A stretch of 64,000 nucleotides of DNA from a bacterium. GTDB taxonomy: Bacteria > UBA8248. The position numbers and the translations under genes were made by a program. The stretch is taken from contig JAJEJD010000024.1 in the NCBI GenBank assembly GCA_022828125.1, positions 124,001-188,000 on the forward strand, given 5' to 3'. This document shows, one piece after another, positions 18,415 to 25,919 of this stretch. The notes below the pieces were generated by a model. The model was not told the origin of the DNA, did no database searches, and was given only the letters and a program-made list of their open reading frames with translations. How positions within the stretch are numbered: the first letter of the stretch is position 1; every line of letters starts with the position of its first letter.

Positions 18415-19341
18415 ATGGCCGGGCCCGTCCACATCCGCATCGGGGGCTATTCCCCGCCCGATACCTCCCACAGCCGCGCAATGGTTCTCTTCAGGGAGAA
18501 GATGAGCGAGAGGCTGGAGGAGGAAGTCAAAATAGACATCTTCTGGAACGTGATGGATTTCGGCTACGGCGCGCCCGACCTCCTCGCCATGGTGGAATGC
18601 GGAATGCTCGGCATGTGCTATTTCTCGACGAGCTATCTCGCCGACAGGGTGCCCGAACTCGAAATCGTCGACCTGCCTTTCACCTTCGAGGATTCCGCCC
18701 ACGCCTACGGCGCGCTCGACGGCGCGCTCGGCGCGCACCTGAGCGAGCGAATCGAGGCGCAGACGGGCTACAAGAGCCTGGGCTTCTGGGACAACGGCTT
18801 CCGCCACCTCTCGAACAGCGTCCGCGACGTGAGGACGCCCGAAGACTGCCGGGGTCTCAGAATCCGCCTGCAGCCCAACGAGACGCACGTCAGGACCTTC
18901 GCACTCCTGGGCGCCGAACCCGTGCCGGTGGAACTCAAGGAGGGGATCGCCATGATCGAATCGGGCGAGGTGGACGCGCAGGAAAACCCGCTTTCCAACA
19001 CCGTCACCTACGGCGTCACGAACCACCAAAGGCGCATCACGATGAGCGGCCACTTTTACGGGGCGCGCGCCCTGCTCGCCCACCGGGCGAGCTTCAATGC
19101 CTGGCCTGCTGAAGTTCAAGAGGCGGCGCGCGCGTGCATCCGCGAAGCCATCGACCATCAAAGAGAGGCCGCCCAGGCGGGGGAGATCGCCATTCGCAGG
19201 CGCCTCGAAGAAGAGGGCGTTTCCTTCGTGGACCTGACGGATGCGGAGCGCGCTGCGTTCACGGAGGCCACGGAACCCATCCGCGCCGAAGCGAGGGAGA
19301 GGCTCGGGAGCGAGCTGTTCGAACTGGCCGAGAGAAGATAG
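18415..19341 (+). CDS. TRAP-type solute-binding protein (DctP family) lacking an export signal
   Basis: This 308-residue protein has the DctP fold that binds carboxylates in TRAP transport. Family features include a leading beta strand (IRIGGYSPPDTSHSRAM), ERLEEEVKIDIFW, the conserved SNSVRDVRTPEDCRGLRIR with the carboxylate-contacting Arg, GAEPVPVELKEG and the quality-marker stretch SGEVDAQENP. The start ATG has AAGGAG nine bases upstream, yet there is no signal peptide and no hydrophobic N-terminus, so the product should stay in the cytoplasm as read. No DctQ or DctM membrane subunits are adjacent. It may be a start-region variant or a cytoplasmic ligand binder. Confidence 0.85.
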   Translation: MAGPVHIRIGGYSPPDTSHSRAMVLFREKMSERLEEEVKIDIFWNVMDFGYGAPDLLAMVECGMLGMCYFSTSYLADRVPELEIVDLPFTFEDSAHAYGALDGALGAHLSERIEAQTGYKSLGFWDNGFRHLSNSVRDVRTPEDCRGLRIRLQPNETHVRTFALLGAEPVPVELKEGIAMIESGEVDAQENPLSNTVTYGVTNHQRRITMSGHFYGARALLAHRASFNAWPAEVQEAARACIREAIDHQREAAQAGEIAIRRRLEEEGVSFVDLTDAERAAFTEATEPIRAEARERLGSELFELAERR

Positions 19342-19452
19342 GCAGTAATCACTCGCCCGGCTCTCCTCGCCATCGCGGCCCCACTGCGGTTAAAATCCAT
19401 GACCGAACAAGTTGAAACGAGAACGGATTATTCATAGAAGGCGCGGAAAACC

Positions 19453-20442
19453 TTGCGTATAGGTTACATTGCCGCATCCCTTGTCGGCATCACCATCGTC
19501 GGCACGGCCGGCTATACCCTGATTGAGGGATGGTCGCTCGTCGAGTCATTCTATATGACGATGATCACGGTCACGACCGTAGGCTTCAACGAGGTTCGTG
19601 AGTTGAGCACTACAGGGCGCATGTTCACCGTGGCGCTCATGCTCCTGGGCGTTGGCTTGGTGTTCTACGGAATCGCCATCATCGCCGAGGTGAAGTTCGA
19701 AGAGAGGGTGCGTCAGATTTTCGGGAGGCGAAAACTGGTGAAAGAACTCGACAGACTCGAAAACCATCACATCATCTGCGGGTACGGGCGCATCGGCTCC
19801 ACCGTCGCGGGGGAATACGCCAGAGAGTCTCTGCCCCACGTCATCATCGAGAAAGACGCGTCCATCGTCGCGCGCCTCGATCAGGATGAGCGCCTGGTGA
19901 TCCTCGGCGACGCCACGCTGGATGAAATCCTCATGGAGGCGCACGTGGAGAAGGCGAGGAGCCTCGTCTGCGCCCTCGCCACCGACGCGGAAAACGTGTT
20001 CGTCACTCTATCGGCGCGGGCGCTGAACCCCGACCTCTTCATCCTGAGCCGCGCCGCGCTCGATAGTTCCATCGGCAAGATGGAGGCGGCGGGCGCGAAC
20101 CACGTGGTCTCGCCCTACGTCATGGGCGGCATGCGCATGGCGCAGTCCGTTCTGAGACCCAAGCTCGCCGGCTTTCTCGACGAGGTGACCGGCCACGCGA
20201 CGACGGATCTCGACTTCGACGAGGTGACCGTGCCCGAGGATTCGAACCTCGTCGGCATGGCGCTCCGGGAATCGAAGATCAGCCAGGAAACAGGCGTATA
20301 CCTGCTCTCCATCCGTCACAACAGCGGGGAGATGCGCTTCAACCCGGGGCCTGATTTTCAGATCCAGGCGGGCGACAACCTCTACGCCCTGGGCACGCCC
20401 GAGGAGGTGGAATCGCTGCGCAAGCGCGTTCACGCGAAATAG
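19453..20442 (+). CDS. Two-transmembrane potassium channel with RCK (TrkA-N/TrkA-C) domain
   Basis: This 329-residue inner-membrane K+ channel is of the MthK/Kch type. Helix one (about 4-23), a pore loop with the selectivity filter TVTTVGF (39-45), and helix two (about 55-82) are followed by a cytoplasmic RCK domain. That domain starts with HIICGYGRIGSTVA, a Rossmann nucleotide-binding glycine motif, and has acidic residues at the end of the second strand (IIEKD). A TrkA-C subdomain occupies about 245-325. The start is TTG, because the first helix begins immediately. It stands alone. Confidence 0.9.
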   Translation: MRIGYIAASLVGITIVGTAGYTLIEGWSLVESFYMTMITVTTVGFNEVRELSTTGRMFTVALMLLGVGLVFYGIAIIAEVKFEERVRQIFGRRKLVKELDRLENHHIICGYGRIGSTVAGEYARESLPHVIIEKDASIVARLDQDERLVILGDATLDEILMEAHVEKARSLVCALATDAENVFVTLSARALNPDLFILSRAALDSSIGKMEAAGANHVVSPYVMGGMRMAQSVLRPKLAGFLDEVTGHATTDLDFDEVTVPEDSNLVGMALRESKISQETGVYLLSIRHNSGEMRFNPGPDFQIQAGDNLYALGTPEEVESLRKRVHAK

Positions 20443-20468
20443 CGGGCCTCCCGCCTTAACTCACTCTG

Positions 20469-21203
20469 CTACCTGAGCATATCCAGCTTCAAATTCTCCG
20501 CCAGGCGCAGGAGCCTGCCTGCGGCCTCGGTGCCCGGAGCTGCGCTAGCCATCATTTCATCCACACCCGCCAGATAAGGAATCACGCCCAACAATAGAGC
20601 ATCCGCTCCGCAAAGCTCGGCGATTGCCGCAGGATTTCGCTTCGCCGCAGGCGTGGCCTCCCCCGTCGTGTCGGAGAGGATGACGCCCAAAATCGCAAGG
20701 CCCTGCCTCTTCGCCTCCCGCACGCTCAAAAGGGTGTGGTTGATGGTTCCCAGCCCCAGCGGAGCGACTATTACCAAGGCCAGATTCGCGCGGCGCGCCA
20801 AATCGCTCATCAAGACGCCTTCGGCCAACGGGGCCAAAAGACCGCCCGCCCCCTCGACGAGCAGAGGGCCGCCTTCTTTTTTGAGCGCCTCTACCTGCGC
20901 GACGATGCGCACCACATCCGGCGGCGCGCCCTCGCGCTCGGCCGCGTGAGCGGGCGTGAGTGGAATTTCGTACGTGTAGGGGCAAATCTCTTCCAGGGGA
21001 CGTGGGTCGCCCGCCGCCGTCTTTAAGGCCAAGGCGTCTGCGGGAACGAGACGACCATCCTTAAGAACGCAGCCCGATTCGGCCGGCTTCATCACCCTGG
21101 GGTTTCTTCCCTCAGCCGCCCAGTGGGCCGCGATGACGCAGCCCGCCACCGTCTTTCCCACGCCGGTTCCCGTTCCGGTCAAAAAGATGGCAATATCGGA
21201 CAT
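20469..21203 (-). CDS. bioD: ATP-dependent dethiobiotin synthetase
   Basis: BioD closes the ureido ring of dethiobiotin from DAPA, CO2 and ATP, the next-to-last step of biotin synthesis. The protein has 244 residues from the ATG at 21203; a longer open frame upstream lacks similarity to the family. The P-loop GTGTGVGKTVAGC lies near the N-terminus. Then come MKPAESGC with the substrate lysine, the YEIPLTPAHAAEREG segment, VEGAGGLLAPLAEGVLMSDL and VIVAPLGLGTINHTLLSV, all typical. No other bio gene is in the window. It is divergent from the TusA-like gene with 27 bases between starts. Confidence 0.93.
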   Translation of the reverse strand: MSDIAIFLTGTGTGVGKTVAGCVIAAHWAAEGRNPRVMKPAESGCVLKDGRLVPADALALKTAAGDPRPLEEICPYTYEIPLTPAHAAEREGAPPDVVRIVAQVEALKKEGGPLLVEGAGGLLAPLAEGVLMSDLARRANLALVIVAPLGLGTINHTLLSVREAKRQGLAILGVILSDTTGEATPAAKRNPAAIAELCGADALLLGVIPYLAGVDEMMASAAPGTEAAGRLLRLAENLKLDMLR

Positions 21204-21230
21204 CGGACGAACCTCACGAGGAGCCTGAAA

Positions 21231-21461
21231 ATGAGCCGCGCCGAAACCATCGACCTCACGGGCGAACTCTGCCCCATGAACTGGGTGCGAACCAAGCTCG
21301 CGCTCGAGGCGATGGCGCCGGGCGATACGCTCGAAGTATGGCTCGACCCCGGTGAATCCGCCACCAGCGTCCCCGGAAGCGCCGCCGCCGAGGGCCACAC
21401 CATCCAGAGCGCAACGCCGGATGATGAGGGCCGGGTGAGGGTTGTGATTCAGAAAAACTAG
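21231..21461 (+). CDS. TusA/SirA/YedF-family sulfur carrier-like protein
   Basis: This 76-residue protein has the TusA fold. The family Cys is in DLTGELCPMNWVRTKLAL (Cys14), but the usual Cys-Pro-x-Pro is Cys-Pro-Met-Asn here. Members carry persulfide sulfur for tRNA thiolation, molybdenum cofactor or selenium pathways; YedF relatives are linked to selenium metabolism. The start ATG at 21231 has CGAGGAG seven bases upstream. It is a single gene divergent from bioD. Its exact role is open, though sulfur or selenium transfer would suit other genes here. Confidence 0.82.
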   Translation: MSRAETIDLTGELCPMNWVRTKLALEAMAPGDTLEVWLDPGESATSVPGSAAAEGHTIQSATPDDEGRVRVVIQKN

Positions 21462-21533
21462 TCATCACCGAATATACTCAGCCTTTCCCATTGCCGCCGC
21501 AATTTCGCAGCTAAAGAATACACCAGGTTATAG

Positions 21534-21562
21534 TTGACTTAAAGCCAACTGTCGGCGATATT
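21534..21562 (+). promoter_or_regulatory. Candidate promoter and overlapping inverted repeat for the DUF4258/MqsA-like module
   Basis: TTGACT (21534-21539) and GATATT (21557-21562) are 17 bases apart. AGTTG (21532-21536) and CAACT (21546-21550) form an inverted repeat across the -35, a plausible operator for the antitoxin. The predicted transcript start would fall at the AAGGAGG ribosome site, giving a very short leader, which lowers confidence. Confidence 0.4.
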
Positions 21563-21580
21563 CGACAAGGAGGCTGTTGT

Positions 21581-21889
21581 TTGGCTCGGGACAGGCTTTC
21601 TCCGAAACAGGCGAAAGAAAATGCCGCCCTTTTCTGGTCGCGCGGATGGGCGATCATCACGCCGCATTGTCAGCGGAGAATGAATGAACGGAATGTCTCC
21701 TTTAACGATATTACTTACTTGCTAAATCATGGCGAAGTCGTCGACGACAAATCAGTGTACGACGATGAAAACATGGCATGGGAATATTTCATCGCGGGCG
21801 TGGATATTGAGGGCGTAGCGCTGGCGGCCATATTCTCTATCGACTCAGAGGATAGTGAAATCACCCTGATAACGGTGCGAGATATATGA
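21581..21889 (+). CDS. DUF4258-type putative toxin
   Basis: This 102-residue protein resembles DUF4258 proteins, which are small RelE/MqsR-like folds often paired with MqsA/HigA-type antitoxins. Visible features are an N-terminal helix, IITPHCQRRMNERNVSFNDI and GEVVDDKSVYDDENMAWEYF, ending in beta strands with ITLITVRDI. The start is TTG, with AAGGAGG eight bases upstream; the first ATG would remove much of the conserved N-terminus. It lies 19 bases before the antitoxin gene. mRNA interferase activity is inferred from family and context only. Confidence 0.75.
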   Translation: MARDRLSPKQAKENAALFWSRGWAIITPHCQRRMNERNVSFNDITYLLNHGEVVDDKSVYDDENMAWEYFIAGVDIEGVALAAIFSIDSEDSEITLITVRDI

Positions 21890-21908
21890 ACACTCAAAGG
21901 GGCAAATC

Positions 21909-22397
21909 ATGAAATGCAGGGAATGCGGTCAAGACTACGTGGAGTCAACGGGAGACTACCATTTCAAGTTATCCGGGCTTGATAACGCATACATCGAGGA
22001 TGCGCATCTCATCAAATGCGGATGCGGGGTGGGTCTGAAAATCAAAAGTATGGGTTCGGTGCTGGATGAGCTCGGCAACGCCGTCATCAACAAGCCCGGC
22101 CCCCTGAACGGGCAGGAAATCCGCTACCTGAGAAAAAACGCTGGCCTGAGCGCTCGCGAATTCGCCAGATTGCTGGAGGTGAACCACACCACGCTCTCGA
22201 AATGGGAAAACGGAAGAGCGCCCGGGCGACCGAACGACCTGTTGATCCGCCTCGCCTATGCGGCATGGAAAGGGTACGAACACCCGAAGCGGATATTCGA
22301 TATTTTCGAAAAGGTGCGCAAACAGAGAAAGCGGAATATCGGCATCAAGCTCATTCCCGCCGCCAGGGAAAATTTCGAGGTTGAATACGCCGTGTAG
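21909..22397 (+). CDS. MqsA/YgiT-type antitoxin with zinc motif and HTH domain
   Basis: This 162-residue protein starts with a zinc-binding region (CRECGQDY at residues 3-10, and KCGCG near 37) and ends with a Xre/Cro helix-turn-helix (LRKNAGLSAREFARLLEVNH, then SKWENGR). This two-domain plan is that of MqsA, which neutralises its toxin through the zinc domain and represses its own promoter through the HTH. It follows the DUF4258 gene after 19 bases with AAGGGG as ribosome site. It is longer than E. coli MqsA (131 residues) because of a basic C-terminal extension. Confidence 0.82.
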   Translation: MKCRECGQDYVESTGDYHFKLSGLDNAYIEDAHLIKCGCGVGLKIKSMGSVLDELGNAVINKPGPLNGQEIRYLRKNAGLSAREFARLLEVNHTTLSKWENGRAPGRPNDLLIRLAYAAWKGYEHPKRIFDIFEKVRKQRKRNIGIKLIPAARENFEVEYAV

Positions 22398-22460
22398 ACC
22401 CTCGTGCCGATTGAGCAAAGCAACCCCCGGACAAGCAAGCTCCTCTATCCTGCACGCTTA

Positions 22461-22496
22461 TGCCAAATAGCGTGTCAAATAGTGTGTCAAATAACG
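22461..22496 (+). repeat. Cluster 1 of three tandem 12-bp repeats before fic
   Basis: Three head-to-tail copies of TGYCAAATARYG: TGCCAAATAGCG, TGTCAAATAGTG, TGTCAAATAACG. They lie about 30 bases upstream of the fic -35 element. A matching cluster lies between that promoter and the gene. Confidence 0.85.
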
Positions 22497-22524
22497 AACG
22501 ATTAAGAGCTTATTTCCAAAAATA

Positions 22525-22556
22525 TATTTGACAACTATTTAATAATCATATATTTA
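22525..22556 (+). promoter_or_regulatory. Predicted fic promoter with an inverted repeat unit over the -35
   Basis: A perfect -35 TTGACA (22528-22533) and TATTTA (22551-22556) are 17 bases apart in an AT-rich stretch. TATTTGACA (22525-22533) is the reverse complement of the TGTCAAATA unit of the flanking repeat clusters, so one inverted unit covers the -35. The arrangement suggests repression by a protein that binds these units. Confidence 0.55.
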
Positions 22557-22571
22557 TGAATTTATGATCTT

Positions 22572-22607
22572 TGCCAAATAGCGTGCCAAATAACGTGTCA
22601 AATAAGG
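22572..22607 (+). repeat. Cluster 2 of three tandem 12-bp repeats in the fic leader
   Basis: TGCCAAATAGCG, TGCCAAATAACG and TGTCAAATAAGG run in phase between the promoter and the start of fic. The last unit merges into the AAGGAGG ribosome site (22604-22610). A protein bound here would block both transcription and access to the ribosome site. Confidence 0.85.
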
Positions 22608-22614
22608 AGGTAAA

Positions 22615-23805
22615 TTGGACTGGAAAAAGTTCAGATTCGAATATCGATACGAAAATTCAGGCTTCAGAAATACCATTGTCTCCATAGAGGCGTCCAAAGA
22701 AGCGGCAATGAGCCTCATTCTCCCTCCTGATTGGAGAGAGACATTGAACAAGCTCAACCGCGTCCGCGCCATTCACGGCACCACTGCCATCGAGGGAAAC
22801 CCCCTTTCAGAAGCCGAAGTCTCACAACAAATCGAAGCTCAGGAGCAATCCACCGATCATCATGAAGCAACGCAACTCAGCAAGGAGCAAATTCAGATCA
22901 GAAACGCCGGGGCCGCGCAAACTTGGGTTCAAGAAAGATTCAAACCCGGCAGCGACCCTTTTACTCTCACTGACATTTTGAATATGCACAAAATGATCAC
23001 CGAGAATGCCGACATGACGGATAACACACCCGGGCAGTTGAGAGCCTTTCCGGTTACCGTCGGAAGCCCGTCTCTGGGAGGCGTTCACAGGGGCGCGCCG
23101 CATGAGGAACTGCCCGGTTTGATGAATGAATACATCGAATTTTTGCGCTCCCGCAAAATGGAGGCGGAACACTCCGCCATACGTGCGTTACTCGCGCATT
23201 TTTTTCTGGTGACCATCCACCCGTTCGGCGATGGGAACGGTAGAGCTTCCCGCCTGGTGGAGGCGGGAATCTTGTTCCAGGGGGGGTACAACGTGCATGG
23301 GTTCTATGGACTGTCGAATTATTTCTACCGGAACGACGATGAATACAAAAGACTTCTTCAAAAGTGCAGAGAAGAACAACCCTTCGACGTTACCCCGTTC
23401 ATTGCTTTTGGTTTGCAGGGTTTCATGGAAGAGTTGAAAGGGATCAACAATTTCATCAACACGAAACTCAATCGAATCGTATATCGAAACATGCTGGTGC
23501 AAGCGCGCAATAAGAAGATATCCGAAAGGAGATACCTGATTAACGACAGGGAATACGGCCTTCTTGATTTTTTGATCTCGGAAACCGAGCCCGTCGATCC
23601 ATTTTCAGAGCAACCTTCGAAGAGCCTCAGTGTAGTAGAGTTATTCGAATCCCCATATATTCGAGGAGCATACAAGGATGTATCCACCAGAACTTTCTTC
23701 AGAGAACTAGTCCGTCTCGAAGGATTCGGCTTTATTAAGCTCAGAGACACCAAACCCAATGGATGGATTATGGAGTTGGATTTTGACGCCATAGGGAAAT
23801 ACTAA
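22615..23805 (+). CDS. Class II Fic-domain protein with C-terminal winged helix
   Basis: Fic enzymes transfer AMP or another nucleotide moiety from a cofactor to hydroxyl groups of target proteins. The 396-residue protein has the complete active-site motif HPFGDGNGRASR (202-213) with catalytic His202. The autoinhibitory motif T-x3-E-G (TTAIEGN, 56-62) lies N-terminal to the Fic core, which makes it class II (self-inhibited). The C-terminus (about 320-396) reads as a DNA-binding-like winged helix, common in these proteins. The start is TTG, four bases after AAGGAGG. Lower GC than its surroundings and the repeat-flanked promoter suggest acquisition and self-regulation. Confidence 0.92.
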   Translation: MDWKKFRFEYRYENSGFRNTIVSIEASKEAAMSLILPPDWRETLNKLNRVRAIHGTTAIEGNPLSEAEVSQQIEAQEQSTDHHEATQLSKEQIQIRNAGAAQTWVQERFKPGSDPFTLTDILNMHKMITENADMTDNTPGQLRAFPVTVGSPSLGGVHRGAPHEELPGLMNEYIEFLRSRKMEAEHSAIRALLAHFFLVTIHPFGDGNGRASRLVEAGILFQGGYNVHGFYGLSNYFYRNDDEYKRLLQKCREEQPFDVTPFIAFGLQGFMEELKGINNFINTKLNRIVYRNMLVQARNKKISERRYLINDREYGLLDFLISETEPVDPFSEQPSKSLSVVELFESPYIRGAYKDVSTRTFFRELVRLEGFGFIKLRDTKPNGWIMELDFDAIGKY

Positions 23806-23829
23806 ATTGCCCAATTTAGAGTTGCCCAC

Positions 23830-24309
23830 TCACGCCAACGGCTCGTCCCTCAGCCACCGCGCGAGAGCCTTCTCGGGGTCTGCAATCTCATCGAGCGAGG
23901 TGTAGTAGTAGGCCTCCCAGCCGACCTCGGGCAGGCCGGTGAAGATCATGAGGTTCAGCGGATAGGCCTCGCAATCCGTGGAGCGCCTGAAATCGTCCCG
24001 GAACAAGAAGACGGGCTTCCCCCAGGCGACCGCCATGCCGAGTTCCACCATCACGCCCTCATCGGGCGGGCAGCCGTTCACCACTCCGAAAAAGCCCGCC
24101 GCATCGCGCACGTCGCGCATGTCGTTCTGCCCGACGCGGTACGCCCAGCCGGGGCGCGCGAGCATCTCGGGCTGGTTGTTGCGCGTGAACGGCTCCCACA
24201 CTTCGGCGCCCAGGGTCTCAAGCGCCGCCACGAGTTCCTTCAAGGGCCCCTCGCGCTGCTGCAGGGAAAAGCCGTACGGGCTCGCCAGATACAGGGTCTT
24301 TTCGGTCAT
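23830..24309 (-). CDS. Nucleoside 2-deoxyribosyltransferase-like protein
   Basis: This 159-residue protein matches the family that exchanges bases on 2'-deoxyribonucleosides or hydrolyses 5-hydroxymethyl-dUMP-like nucleotides. It starts with the LYLASPYGFS strand-loop, has WEPFTRNNQ and the catalytic region PDEGVMVELGMAVAWGKPVFLF, in which Glu is the nucleophile. The ATG at 24309 fits the domain boundary; the longer open frame upstream is Arg-rich and unsupported. It lies downstream of an MFS transporter gene on the same strand, separated by 147 bases. A nucleoside salvage link is possible but not shown. Confidence 0.85.
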   Translation of the reverse strand: MTEKTLYLASPYGFSLQQREGPLKELVAALETLGAEVWEPFTRNNQPEMLARPGWAYRVGQNDMRDVRDAAGFFGVVNGCPPDEGVMVELGMAVAWGKPVFLFRDDFRRSTDCEAYPLNLMIFTGLPEVGWEAYYYTSLDEIADPEKALARWLRDEPLA

Positions 24310-24456
24310 TTTTTCATCCCTCGTCTCCCTCGTTTCACCTCGCGCCTTCGATAAGGGAGCGCGACATACTCCCACACGAAGCGAGAGATCGTCCAGCGCG
24401 GGCGGGCGGCACCACCCGAAGCGGCGCATCCATCGACGCCTGCCTCCCGCGCGGCC

Positions 24457-25611
24457 TCACTCCACGTTCTCGCCAAAGGCGGCGAAGGCAAGCCCCGCGC
24501 ACAGCGCAATCCCTGCGGCGACGTGGAGCAGCGCCACGAACCCCCAGATGGGGAGCAGCCAGCCCGCCAGCAGCGCGCCGAGCGTGGAGCCGACCCCCCA
24601 GGTGGCGGCGCTGTAGAGGGATTGGGCCGTGTTCTTCGTCGCAGCACTACTCAGGCGGTCGACGTACTGGATCGCGCCCGCGTGGAATACGCCGAAGGCG
24701 ACGCCGTGCAGAAGCTGGATGAGGATGAGCAGAAAAGCGTCCGTCGTGAGAGCGACGAACTCCCAGCGGAGGCCGGCGGCCATCATGCCGGCGGCTATCA
24801 TCCATTTGAGGCCGAACCTTCGCTGTATGGCCTGCGCGTAGATGAGAAAGACTATCTCGCTCACCACGCCCACCGTCCATGCCAGGGCGATCAGGTCCGC
24901 CGAAAGCCCCAGTTCCTTCAGCCGGATGCTGAAATAAATCCCGAAAGGCCCTGCGGAAATCGAGGCGAACGTCGTGGTGAGGAGGAAAACGGCGAGCGGG
25001 CGGCTTTTGAGCAACAACCCCAGGTCGGCCCGGAAGCGCGGGCGAGCGCGGCCCGTCTCTCTCGGCAGAAAAAAAATCACGAAGACGAGCAGGACGCCCA
25101 CGCCCGCCACGAACGGAAAGATGGAGGCGACCCCGGTGGTCTCGACCAGGCGGCCCGCCCCCATGGCCGCGACGATGAAGCCGAGCGACCCCCACAGGCG
25201 CACCCGGCCGTACTGCGCGCCGGTGGCCTCTATCTCGCGCAGGCAGAGATTCTCGGCTATCGGCACGAGGGGGGCTCTGAGTGCGGAGAAGAGCGTGATC
25301 AATACGAGCAGGGCGAGGAAACCGCTCGCGCCCCACAGGAGAAGAGCTAAAAGAGAACTCGCGACGGCGCACGTGAAGGCCACGCTTCTGCCCAGGCGGA
25401 ACTTGTCCGCGAGCGCCCCGAACAGGGGGGGTGCTACCGCGCTCGAGAGCCGCGGCGCGGCGTTCAGCAGGCCGAGCTGGAACCCGCTGACGCCGACGGA
25501 ATGGTAAAAGATGTTCAGAAACGGGAGCATGACGCCCACGGCGAAAAAATGCAGGAAATAAAACGCGGGCATCCGCCAGAAGGGGACAGGGCCTGCGGCT
25601 TGCGCGCTCAT
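24457..25611 (-). CDS. MFS transporter (MFS_1-like/phenylpropionate permease group)
   Basis: This protein of about 384 residues has twelve predicted membrane helices. The ATG at 25611 is preferred because it is followed closely by the first helix (FYFLHFFAVGVMLPFLNIFYH). The MFS signature GALADKFRLGRSV lies between helices 2 and 3, and RVRLWGSLGFIVAAMGAGRL is typical of the sugar/nucleoside-type MFS_1-like family. The C-terminal half carries a shorter mirror of the loop (YAQAIQRRFGLKW). The substrate is not deducible. The divergent aldolase gene starts 309 bases away. Confidence 0.85.
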   Translation of the reverse strand: MSAQAAGPVPFWRMPAFYFLHFFAVGVMLPFLNIFYHSVGVSGFQLGLLNAAPRLSSAVAPPLFGALADKFRLGRSVAFTCAVASSLLALLLWGASGFLALLVLITLFSALRAPLVPIAENLCLREIEATGAQYGRVRLWGSLGFIVAAMGAGRLVETTGVASIFPFVAGVGVLLVFVIFFLPRETGRARPRFRADLGLLLKSRPLAVFLLTTTFASISAGPFGIYFSIRLKELGLSADLIALAWTVGVVSEIVFLIYAQAIQRRFGLKWMIAAGMMAAGLRWEFVALTTDAFLLILIQLLHGVAFGVFHAGAIQYVDRLSSAATKNTAQSLYSAATWGVGSTLGALLAGWLLPIWGFVALLHVAAGIALCAGLAFAAFGENVE

Positions 25612-25852
25612 GGGCGCGCGAGGGAAAAACGGGGCATCCGGGACCTCTCCACCCGGGCGGGAAAACCCATTCGAGCACGATGTGAAAACGATTTCCACCC
25701 GCGCGGCGGTTTCTTCTTCGGCGTGGTTTTGTTATCCTCCACGCGCGACGGGTTGTTTCGTTCCAAACCGATAGATCGAACGCCGTGCGGACCGTTCAGC
25801 AGCCCGGATTCAGGGGCCGCAACGGCGAATCCAAAACCGGCGAATCGCGGGT

Positions 25853-25882
25853 AATCCCCCGGATGGGGGAATTTCATATAAC
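25853..25882 (+). promoter_or_regulatory. Inverted repeat and -10-like element upstream of the aldolase gene
   Basis: The 308-base gap between the MFS and aldolase starts holds one clear signal. AATCCCCC and GGGGGAATT flank GGAT (25853-25873), followed by TATAAC (25877-25882), about 38 bases before the aldolase ATG. No good -35 exists, so the inverted repeat may bind an activator. Nothing else is evident in the gap. Confidence 0.3.
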
Positions 25883-25919
25883 TTCTTCACCTCATGGCAA
25901 TTCCAGCAGGAGCAAAATC

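Noticed and set aside
22461-22528. Short ORF beginning MPNSVSNSVSNN over the first repeat cluster
   Set aside because: Its repeating peptide is a by-product of the 12-bp DNA repeat. There is no ribosome site, and the same DNA unit recurs in another frame and in inverted orientation.
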